This document shows positions 38,762-45,338 of a stretch of 64,000 nucleotides of DNA, piece after piece. The stretch comes from Candidatus Woesearchaeota archaeon. Its GTDB lineage: Archaea > Nanobdellota > Nanobdellia > Woesearchaeales > 21-14-0-10-32-9. The position numbers and the translations under genes were made by a program. Location: NCBI GenBank assembly GCA_020854775.1, contig JAHKLZ010000002.1, positions 21,868 through 85,867 of the forward strand, given 5' to 3'. The notes under the pieces are model-generated. The model made no database searches, was not told the origin of the DNA, and saw nothing but the letters and a program-made list of their open reading frames with translations. Every line of letters starts with the position of its first letter. The stretch's first letter is position 1.

Positions 38762-38833
38762 TTATAATCCTATTGAGAAATCTAATAGGATGTCTTGGCT
38801 TATGTTTTCAACTTCGTCTACGTAGTTTTTCAT
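38762..38833 (-). CDS. Possible 23-residue microprotein
   Basis: A short frame MKNYVDEVENISQDILLDFS plus three residues, ending in TAA. Its ribosome site and start context (GAGGAAACAAAAATGAAAA) match exactly those of the gene starting at 40470, which argues for real translation. It lies just after the stop of the 297-residue secreted protein in the same direction. It is too short to assign and could be a decayed remnant or a translated leader. Confidence 0.35.
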   Translation of the reverse strand: MKNYVDEVENISQDILLDFSIGL

Positions 38834-38862
38834 TTTTGTTTCCTCTCATGTTTTTATTATTT

Positions 38863-39756
38863 TTATGATGGTACCGTGGCTGTGAATCTTACAGTTCCTA
38901 AGCATATCCCGAAAGGGTTTGGTGGTACGTATAATTGCCAGTACGTCGTTCTGTTTATTATTGGAGTTAAATCTGTTGGTTGTGAAAGCATTACTCCTAG
39001 GTCTTGTGGAGTGGATGATAGTTGAGTTTTAAAATCCCAGTCTACGTCTATTGATGAGAATCTTTGATTTTCTATTGTTATGTTTGATCCTCTGTCGCAT
39101 ATCATTGCTAGTCCTGCTCCTACTACTGGGTCTGTTCCTCCGTATCCAAACACACTCACATTTATGTCCATGTTTCCGAAGTTCGTTATTGTGGCTGTTT
39201 GATTATCGCTTGTTTCTGTAACTGTTAAGTTTCCGTAATCTATTAGGCTCGTGACGTTTAATGCGTATAATTCATTAATAATTGTGGTGTTTGATAATGT
39301 GTCTGTGAAGTTGAATGTGTCTTTTGTTGTTACGTTACAAGTCCACGTTCCGTTGTTAGCGTAATGTATCACGTTGAATGAGCAAGTATAGTTTGCTGTG
39401 TATAATCCATCGTGATTTATTATTGAGCAACTCGTATTTGTGTAGTGCGTATTTCCATCATCTGCTGATTCGTGTGTACTAGTTACGTGATAAAACGTGG
39501 CGTTTACTTCGGTTATGTCATCCCATCCGTTCCAGTCTAGAATTGTTGCGTTGCAAAAAATGTTTTTTGTTGTTCCTGCACTTAGGGTTTGGGTATTGTC
39601 CATTATTACTTGTAGTATTTCTGGTCCTGCGTTTGTTACGTTTACTCTCGTTGTTACGTTTACGTGTTCGTAGTTGTATGCTTCTACGTTTTTTTGGATT
39701 TGCAAACTACTTATTACAATTATTATTGTTATTATTATCAGTAGTTTTAGTTTCAT
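38863..39756 (-). CDS. Secreted protein, stand-alone form of a surface terminal module
   Basis: 297 residues. Signal peptide (LLIIITIIIVISSLQI), then a domain of the type PEILQVIMDNTQTLSAGTT with paired Cys and ENNG-like turns (YANNGTWTCNVTTKD). The C-terminal part (ELYALNVTSLIDYGNLTV, GNMDINVSVFGYGG, MICDRGSNITIENQRFS) is related to the C-terminus of the 585-residue protein at 6.6-8.4 kb. No anchor. It is last of three secreted genes behind the regulator at 41.3 kb; the six-base gap and GGATG site indicate co-translation. Likely a small component of the same outside structure; inferred. Confidence 0.8.
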   Translation of the reverse strand: MKLKLLIIITIIIVISSLQIQKNVEAYNYEHVNVTTRVNVTNAGPEILQVIMDNTQTLSAGTTKNIFCNATILDWNGWDDITEVNATFYHVTSTHESADDGNTHYTNTSCSIINHDGLYTANYTCSFNVIHYANNGTWTCNVTTKDTFNFTDTLSNTTIINELYALNVTSLIDYGNLTVTETSDNQTATITNFGNMDINVSVFGYGGTDPVVGAGLAMICDRGSNITIENQRFSSIDVDWDFKTQLSSTPQDLGVMLSQPTDLTPIINRTTYWQLYVPPNPFGICLGTVRFTATVPS

Positions 39757-39762
39757 ATTTTT

Positions 39763-40470
39763 TCATCCTAGTTCTACGTAAAAGTAGTATGTTGTTGTTG
39801 CTAAAGGATTATTTGCGACTATCATTTGAAAGTCGTATGTTGAGCCATCATATCCTGTGGTTGTTGGGTTTATGGCGCTTGCGTAAACTATGTTTGTACT
39901 TTCAGATTCTAGTAGTACTAGTTGGAAGTCCGCTGTTGATTGTGTTTGTCTTGTACTGCCTACGAAAGTACTCGTGGCGGGACAAGTGTTTTGTGTTATT
40001 ACTGGTTGTCCGGCTATGCTTATTGCTTCGTGAGTAGTTTCATTAAATGTGTTGTCTATGCTGTCTATTCCTGTGAGGTTTAGCGCCGTGTTTTCTGATG
40101 TTATTCGCGCGGGTTGTGCACAAGATATGTCTGTCCAATCTATATTGTTGTGTCTGCTTGAGTATATTGTTCCGCTTATGTCTCCTTGGTCTAATTCCCA
40201 GTTGTATATTGTGCTTCCGCTTGAATCATCTAGTGTTAGGCTTCCTGTGACGTTTCCTATGTATGCTTTCCATCTTATGTTTTGTTGTAAAGCATTTACT
40301 ACTAGTGTTGTTATTGTTCCTCCATCATCTGTTCTGTTTCCTGGAGGATTAGCTGTTACTGTTTCTTGGTTATCTACTGTGATGTCTGTTCCTGTTGGTT
40401 GGGCGGAGGAAAAAGAGGAAACAAACAGTATTAATACAGTGGTTAATATTAGTCTTTGTATTGTTTTCAT
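39763..40470 (-). CDS. Secreted two-cysteine domain protein, paralogue B
   Basis: The ATG at 40470 follows GAGGAAACAAAA and begins the signal peptide (MKTIQRLILTTVLILFVSS); an in-frame ATG nine codons earlier overlaps the ribosome site. About 235 residues. It shares with its neighbours at 40.5 and 42.3 kb the motifs W(K/Q)(A/G)(Y/F)xGN(V/I)TG, YxW(E/D/N)L, VY(A/V)(S/T)RNN-like and the terminus TTYYFYVELG. Two Cys (ISC and NTC) are conserved and should form a disulfide outside the cell. The last 210 residues of the 3044-residue giant carry the same domain. No known family name recalled. Confidence 0.82.
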   Translation of the reverse strand: MKTIQRLILTTVLILFVSSFSSAQPTGTDITVDNQETVTANPPGNRTDDGGTITTLVVNALQQNIRWKAYIGNVTGSLTLDDSSGSTIYNWELDQGDISGTIYSSRHNNIDWTDISCAQPARITSENTALNLTGIDSIDNTFNETTHEAISIAGQPVITQNTCPATSTFVGSTRQTQSTADFQLVLLESESTNIVYASAINPTTTGYDGSTYDFQMIVANNPLATTTYYFYVELG

Positions 40471-40525
40471 TTTTGTTTCCTCTTTGTTTTTCTTCATTTT
40501 TTAGTTCCTTTTCTTAGTTCTTATT

Positions 40526-41224
40526 TTATCTTATTTCTAAGTAAAAGTAGTATGGTGTTGTTCCTTCTACTAGGCCATTTTCTCCTACTAATAGTTGGAA
40601 GTGCCATGGGTTCCCGTCGAATCCTTCTGGTGTTGTGTCTTCTATTATTGTTGTGTATATTGTGTCTGTGTCTGCGTTTAGTAGTACTTGCCAGAATGCG
40701 TTTCCTTGTTCTCCTGTTGCGTTGTATGCTTGTGTTGTTGGACAACCAGTTATAGTTGTTAAGCCTACGTTGAAATCAGGGTGGTTATTATTTGTGAACG
40801 TGTTGGTTATACTGTCTGGATCATTTGAGTTTTGTCCTAGTGCTGTTTCTTCAGCTGCTATGTGTGTCGCGTTTGAACAATTTATGTTCGTCCAGCTCAC
40901 TGCGTTGTTTCTACTCGCGTATACTTGTCCTGTTGGTGTGGTTACGTTCCAGTCGTAGAAGTTCGCGCCTGATGCATCTGATAGTATTATTGTTCCTGTT
41001 ATGTTCCCGTAGAAACCTTGCCAGAACCTAGTCACAGATAATCCGTGTAGTGTTAATTCTGTAACGTTTCCTGCTTGTGCATCTACTGCTTCTGGTGTCG
41101 TTGTGTCATCGAATCTTGATGATGTTCCGACATCCACGTCTTCCACTCCTAGTGGTTGCGCCGTTACGAATCCCGCTGTTAGGATTATTAGTAACAGCAT
41201 TACTAATGTTGTTCTCCCCTTCAT
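40526..41224 (-). CDS. Secreted two-cysteine domain protein, paralogue A
   Basis: 232 residues with an excellent ribosome site (GGAGGG). Signal peptide (LVMLLLIILTAGFVTA). The mature domain has FWQGFYGNITGTIILSDASG, VYASRNNAVSW and ends TTPYYFYLEIR. Cys pair at INC and TGC. It is the first secreted gene after the winged-helix regulator at 41.3 kb and therefore probably regulated by it. Closest relatives in the window are the genes at 39.8 and 42.3 kb and the C-terminus of the 3044-residue protein. Probably a subunit displayed on or released from the surface. Confidence 0.82.
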   Translation of the reverse strand: MKGRTTLVMLLLIILTAGFVTAQPLGVEDVDVGTSSRFDDTTTPEAVDAQAGNVTELTLHGLSVTRFWQGFYGNITGTIILSDASGANFYDWNVTTPTGQVYASRNNAVSWTNINCSNATHIAAEETALGQNSNDPDSITNTFTNNNHPDFNVGLTTITGCPTTQAYNATGEQGNAFWQVLLNADTDTIYTTIIEDTTPEGFDGNPWHFQLLVGENGLVEGTTPYYFYLEIR

Positions 41225-41267
41225 TTTATTTCCCTCCGGTTTATTTTACTTATTGTATTTTTTTTTT

Positions 41268-41843
41268 TTACCTCGTGTCTATTTTTTGAGGATTGTATAT
41301 TTCGTAATATTTTCCTGGTTGTTTTTCTATTTCTGTTCTAGTGATTGTTTCGTATTGTATTGTTGTATCTTTATGCGTGATTTGTTCTGTTTTGATTGGT
41401 TCTTTGAGAATTAGTCTTAGTTTTGTGTTGGTGTTTTCTTCGTAGTATATCGCGTCTATGTTTTGCATTTTGTTTCTTAGTTCTTGGTATCCTTGTTCTA
41501 TTGTTTCGTGTTTTGTTTCATCTGGGTGTAGCCATATTTTGATCATTATTTTTTTGTGTTCGTTTATTGGTATGAGTTTTTTATCTACGAGTCCTGTCGC
41601 GGTTATTATTAGGTACGCGTTATCGTTTGCTAGGCTGTATACTATTCTTGGTTGTCCTTTGTCGCGGTTGCTTATTCTTTCGCTTTTTACGATGTTTGCT
41701 AATTCTAGGAAGCGAAGTGATTGGCTTATGTTTGACATTGATGTGTTTGCGAGTTCTGCTAGTTCTAGTGGTGATTTTTTTTCTAGGGCTAATGCTTTTA
41801 GGATGTTCCATTTCGCGCTTGTGAATAGTGTTTCTTGTTCCAT
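41268..41843 (-). CDS. ArsR-like winged-helix transcription regulator
   Basis: About 191 residues from the ATG at 41843. A TTG at 41894 would add 17 Lys/Ser-rich residues and lies nearer the promoter, so the start is uncertain. The N-terminal winged helix reads FTSAKWNILKALALEKKSPL, ELAELANTSMSNISQSLRFL and a wing (RISNRDKGQPRIVYSL). The C-terminal 110 residues (KIWLHPDETKHETIEQGYQE...) are a sensor-like domain I do not recognise. No membrane segment, so it is cytoplasmic. It heads a unit of three secreted genes. A BRE/TATA element like that of the giant operon lies upstream, consistent with common promoter use. Confidence 0.78.
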   Translation of the reverse strand: MEQETLFTSAKWNILKALALEKKSPLELAELANTSMSNISQSLRFLELANIVKSERISNRDKGQPRIVYSLANDNAYLIITATGLVDKKLIPINEHKKIMIKIWLHPDETKHETIEQGYQELRNKMQNIDAIYYEENTNTKLRLILKEPIKTEQITHKDTTIQYETITRTEIEKQPGKYYEIYNPQKIDTR

Positions 41844-41954
41844 CTTTTTGTTTTTTTCAGACGATTTTGATGCCTTTTGGTCACTTTGATACAAAATCCA
41901 ATCATTTCATCACTGGTATACTTTTTTGTATCTTAATTCATTCCATGATATAAG

Positions 41955-41981
41955 TTATATTTAAATGTTTTGTTTTTTACT
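41955..41981 (-). promoter_or_regulatory. BRE/TATA promoter of the regulator-secreted unit
   Basis: On the minus strand: AGTAAAAAACAAAACATTTA followed by AATATA. Its first 20 bases are identical to the promoter at 35361-35380. Transcription should start near 41932. Confidence 0.55.
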
Positions 41982-42002
41982 ATAAAACAAAAATAATAGA
42001 AT

Positions 42003-42236
42003 TTTATTTATTACATTAATTTATTAATTAGTGAATTAGATTCTTTAAAGCTTTAAAAACGCGAAATTTGTTTTTTTAAATATTGGTTTCTTAATTACTT
42101 TAATTTAATATTTATTTTGTTTTATTTATTACTTTATTTTATTAAATATATTATTTTATTTATTACATTAATTTATTTATTACATTAATTTATTAATTAG
42201 TGAATTAGATTCTTTAAAGCTTTAAAAACGCGAAAT
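42003..42236. repeat. Two perfect 65-bp direct repeats in a 390-bp gene-free region
   Basis: Bases 42003-42067 and 42172-42236 are identical (offset 169). Each contains ATTACATTAATTTATTAATT and TTTAAAGCTTTAAAAACGCG. The stretch between them is nearly pure A/T. The gene-free region 41895-42287 also holds the promoter at 41955-41981. I see no ORF, tRNA or transposase. It may be a duplicated regulatory site, a recombination product or an AT-rich unwinding element. The TTTAAAAA box could be a plus-strand promoter, but no plus-strand gene follows. Confidence 0.85.
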
Positions 42237-42287
42237 CTTGGGTTTTTTATATTTTAAAAAATCCTCAAAATTCACGTTTTATGCTAT

Positions 42288-43025
42288 TTAATATATTTCC
42301 GCGTAGAAATAATACGTTGTGCCTTCACTACTTCCAGGATTCTCAGGCACGATTAATTGGAAATCATAAGGATTAGAATCATATCCTGTTTCTCCTTGTT
42401 CAACTAAAGTTGTGAATATCAAATTATTATTTGTGTCTTGTAATAATATTTCTTGGAATGTAGCATCCACGCTAGGTGCTTGTTTGGTGTCTTCGACGTA
42501 AGTCGCTATCGCTCTACAACTACTTTGAGGTATTACTGAGAAGCCAACCATGAAGCTACGATGTATTGTTTCGTTGAAAGTCCTATTTATACTGTCTGCT
42601 GAAGCTTCTGAAATATTCAGATGTGTTTGTTCATCTAATATTGTTTGTTGTGTCGCACAGCTAATAGTGTCCCACGAAATGCTGTTGTTCCTAGTTACGT
42701 ATACTTGTCCTGAAGTCGTTGTTAGATCCCAATCATATATTGTTCTTCTCGCTGCATCACTTAAAGCGAGTCTGCCCGTTACGTTACCTACGTAAGCTTT
42801 CCATCTCGGAGTTTGGAAAGTTCCACTTAGTACAAGCGTGGTGAATGTTCCTCCTGCAGTTGTTAATTCCGCGGATGGCGTCGGGGTAGTTGTTTCTGTT
42901 TCGTTATAAGTTATGTCTACTCCTGTTGGTTGTGCTATTATTGAACTGCTGATAATTAATATTAGTAATAAATACAATAGTAAGGTGTTGTTTTTCTTTA
43001 TTCGCGAAGTGGTTTGTTTAATCAT
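42288..43025 (-). CDS. Secreted two-cysteine domain protein, paralogue C
   Basis: 245 residues; ribosome site GAGGTGG; start overlaps the regulator's stop. The signal peptide has a basic start (TTSRIKK) and a core LLLYLLLILIISSSIIA. The domain follows the family pattern: PRWKAYVGNVTGRLALSDAA, GQVYVTRNNSISWDTISC, SSC and the terminus GTTYYFYAEIY. Paired with its own two-HTH regulator, it forms a separate unit from the paralogues at 39.8 and 40.5 kb. Strand composition matches the region. Confidence 0.83.
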   Translation of the reverse strand: MIKQTTSRIKKNNTLLLYLLLILIISSSIIAQPTGVDITYNETETTTPTPSAELTTAGGTFTTLVLSGTFQTPRWKAYVGNVTGRLALSDAARRTIYDWDLTTTSGQVYVTRNNSISWDTISCATQQTILDEQTHLNISEASADSINRTFNETIHRSFMVGFSVIPQSSCRAIATYVEDTKQAPSVDATFQEILLQDTNNNLIFTTLVEQGETGYDSNPYDFQLIVPENPGSSEGTTYYFYAEIY

Positions 43026-43531
43026 TGTGCCACCTCGCTCTGTTTATTTTTTTCTTTAGCTCTTCGCAGAACGGTCCAAATTGTTTGTTTGTTTCTTCCT
43101 AATTCTTCAGAAATCTCTTTTACTGTCAATCCTTTATTTTTTAGGTGTTGTGCTACTGATTCCAAAACTGAATAATTTCTTTTTTTGATTATTTCCGTGC
43201 TGAAACTCGTTGCTTTTCCTAGTTTTTTTATTTTCGTTATTTGTTTTGTTTTTGTTTTGTTGTATGTTGTCCACACAGTTCTAGGGTCTCGGTTTAGTAA
43301 TTTGCTTATTTCAGAAAAACTTAGTTTTTGTTCTTCTTTCAAATACTTGATGATTGCTTCGAGCCCGCTTAGTCCTTCTTGAAAAACACTGCAAGGTATT
43401 GCTATGTTTTCTTGTTCTTGATATGATTTAGCTTCGTAGAATGAGAATTCGAGTTTTTGCTCTATTAATTGAGCGTCAACTTCTAGGTTTAATTCGAAGC
43501 TATTTTCATCAAGACTTTGTTTAAAATGCAT
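43022..43531 (-). CDS. Double helix-turn-helix regulator
   Basis: 169 residues. After a 60-residue N-terminal part there are two similar HTH units: LSFSEISKLLNRDPRTVWTT and LTVKEISEELGRNKQTIWTV, both of the sigma-region-4/resolvase type with a conserved (R/K)xTxW. A TATA box (TTTATAAATAA, near 43561) about 28 bases before the ATG implies a leaderless message. The coding region overlaps the start of the secreted paralogue C by four bases. Three copies of a 17-base repeat lie around its promoter, one over the expected start site, so autorepression is likely. Confidence 0.8.
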   Translation of the reverse strand: MHFKQSLDENSFELNLEVDAQLIEQKLEFSFYEAKSYQEQENIAIPCSVFQEGLSGLEAIIKYLKEEQKLSFSEISKLLNRDPRTVWTTYNKTKTKQITKIKKLGKATSFSTEIIKKRNYSVLESVAQHLKNKGLTVKEISEELGRNKQTIWTVLRRAKEKNKQSEVAQ

Positions 43532-43537
43532 TTATTT

Positions 43538-43639
43538 ACTTCTTATGTAATACTTTATTTATAAACTTTACGTTAATGACTAAATTAAAGACTTTTCATG
43601 TAATATCAAATTAATAATAATTACTTATTATGTAATATT
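43538..43639 (-). promoter_or_regulatory. Three-copy operator-like repeat at the double-HTH promoter
   Basis: The plus-strand 17-mer ACTTCTTATGTAATACT (43538-43554) recurs as ACTTTTCATGTAATATC (43591-43607) and ACTTATTATGTAATATT (43623-43639). Spacings are 53 and 32 bases, near whole turns. The first copy covers the predicted start site and the TATA box lies at 43556-43567. Confidence 0.65.
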
Positions 43640-43708
43640 GATTTGTTTATTTTGTTATTTCAATCATTAAAATTTTATCAAATCAAAAAATCGTGCTAAT
43701 TAATAAAA

Positions 43709-44512
43709 TTACACAGGCGCACAAGGAGGAGGACAATCTAAGAACATTTCAGTACCCATAATACAACAGGATCCTTCAAAACATTCCATTACTAGCCTAC
43801 ACTTAGAATACATATTCATACAATCTTCCATATTGTTACATATTTGCACTATTCCTTGACATTGTCCTAAGATGCAAGTTTCTGGAGGTATACAACTTCC
43901 GCAATTAATTGTGCCACCACATAAATCTGAATGACTTCCACATTGAAACCCTGCGCCTGCACAAGTTCTAGGTATGCAACTCTGACATTTAATAGTGGGA
44001 CAATCAGGATGTAACCAATCACCCATTATACAACATTCTTCATTTTCACAGTTTAAATCATAAGGACAAGATTCATAAATTGATAAACCACAACCATGAC
44101 CTATAGGCATTGTATCGGAGCATTCAACACAAGTTTTAGAACTCATAGAACAAAGATATGGTACTAAACAATTGTGTGTTGTTAAACATTGTCTGCAAAT
44201 ATTTGATGTATCACAAAAAGGGGTTGGATAACTACATTCAGCATCAGTACAACAAGCTATAATGCTTGTACTAATTCCTGTAAGGCTTGAACTGTGAATT
44301 AAGAAACTAGATAATTCCGAAGATGTTCCTGCAGGAACAAAAACATCTAACAAATTAGAATTAACAACTCTCACTTTTGTAGTTCCTGAACACACGTTGC
44401 TTGTTGTGCCCGAACTTACTCTACAACAAGCTATGAGTTCACTAGTTACAAGTATTGCTGTTATTACAACTAAAAAAATTAACAACAACACCATCTTTGT
44501 TTTTTTGTTCAT
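43709..44512 (-). CDS. Secreted cysteine-rich protein
   Basis: 267 residues. Signal peptide (MVLLLIFLVVITAILVT). The mature part holds more than 30 Cys in short clusters (ECCIMGDW, CGSCIPPETC, GSCCIMGTEM), including a duplicated 'CC.MG....DCP' unit. The pattern is that of a disulfide-stabilised extracellular protein. No catalytic motif was found. It overlaps the lipoprotein gene before it by four bases. The coding strand is T/G-rich, unlike other minus-strand genes here, so this pair has probably been inverted or acquired. Homologues are not recognised. Confidence 0.75.
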   Translation of the reverse strand: MNKKTKMVLLLIFLVVITAILVTSELIACCRVSSGTTSNVCSGTTKVRVVNSNLLDVFVPAGTSSELSSFLIHSSSLTGISTSIIACCTDAECSYPTPFCDTSNICRQCLTTHNCLVPYLCSMSSKTCVECSDTMPIGHGCGLSIYESCPYDLNCENEECCIMGDWLHPDCPTIKCQSCIPRTCAGAGFQCGSHSDLCGGTINCGSCIPPETCILGQCQGIVQICNNMEDCMNMYSKCRLVMECFEGSCCIMGTEMFLDCPPPCAPV

Positions 44513-45180
44513 ATTTCAAACCATTCTATTTCATTATTAAGCACGATATCAAGATTACTTAAAAAATAATTAGTATTTATTAAACCATATCTTTCTATGT
44601 TTATTTGTTTTCTTTCACTTTCTAATTCAAATAATTTCTCAAAACTCCACCCATAATGAATTAATCTAAAAGTGTTTATTTTTTCATCAAAATATAAATA
44701 TCTTGGCTCAGCAATATCTTCATGCTCGTATCTGAACGCTATTATTATTTCAAAAGCAGCATTGTGTTCATAAATAATATTTATAGGAATATAACAATTA
44801 CGAACTAAAATGACGGAAGCAAGTCTTAAAATATCTATTTGAGTGCCATTTTTATAAGTATATGTTTTTAAAGGCGAATTTATGTTATTGTTTAAATTGT
44901 CAAAGGATATGGGTGAAACGTTTAAACTGTTCAAGTACATTGTGAGTGCACGATCATAATCATAATTTTTAATTTCTTCCATTAATTCATGTTCTTCTCT
45001 TAATATATTTCTAGGAAACTCACAGTTTTCAGATAATATGAAATTTGTTTCATTTTTTTTGTTCAAATTTTCTTCTTCAGTTTCTTTAATTAATGCTTCA
45101 TTTTCGGATTCATTAAAATTAGAACATCCAACTAAGAAAAAAACAAGGATCAACAAAATTGTTATTAATTCTTTTTTCAT
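44509..45180 (-). CDS. Lipoprotein of unknown function
   Basis: 223 residues. Signal with lipobox LVGC (MKKELITILLILVFFLVGC), followed by an Asn/Glu-rich spacer and a globular domain (LRLASVILVRNCYIPINIIY; FEIIIAFRYEHEDIAEPRYL). A stretch CYIPINI...YLYFDEKINTFRLIH recalls transglutaminase-like folds, but I do not see a complete catalytic triad and leave it unnamed. The ATG lies about 26 bases below a TATA box, so it is probably leaderless. It leads the two-gene unit with the Cys-rich protein. Confidence 0.75.
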   Translation of the reverse strand: MKKELITILLILVFFLVGCSNFNESENEALIKETEEENLNKKNETNFILSENCEFPRNILREEHELMEEIKNYDYDRALTMYLNSLNVSPISFDNLNNNINSPLKTYTYKNGTQIDILRLASVILVRNCYIPINIIYEHNAAFEIIIAFRYEHEDIAEPRYLYFDEKINTFRLIHYGWSFEKLFELESERKQINIERYGLINTNYFLSNLDIVLNNEIEWFEI

Positions 45181-45338
45181 TTATATTCGCTCATTAATAA
45201 GTTTTTAATATTGATGATTATTTTTATATTTTTATAAATATTTTACCCTTTTTTTACTTTTTTTTGTTTTATAAGTATTATTTTTTTAAATAAATCATTT
45301 TAGTAAATTATTTAAATATATCAAGTAAGTATTTTGTA
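45181..45338. promoter_or_regulatory. Divergent promoter region
   Basis: Two TATA boxes face outward. On the minus strand, TATTAAAAA at about 45201-45210 lies some 26 bases before the lipoprotein ATG. On the plus strand, TTTAAATATATC at about 45309-45320 lies some 25 bases before the ATG of the 1280-residue gene. Both spacings suggest leaderless messages. T-runs in the middle may aid termination. Confidence 0.55.

Noticed and set aside
42003..42236. CRISPR array
   Set aside because: Only two repeats of 65 bases with a 104-base spacer, very A/T-rich, and no cas gene in the window.
44509..45180. Transglutaminase-like lipoprotein
   Set aside because: Only a loose resemblance around one Cys; I could not place the His and Asp of a catalytic triad.
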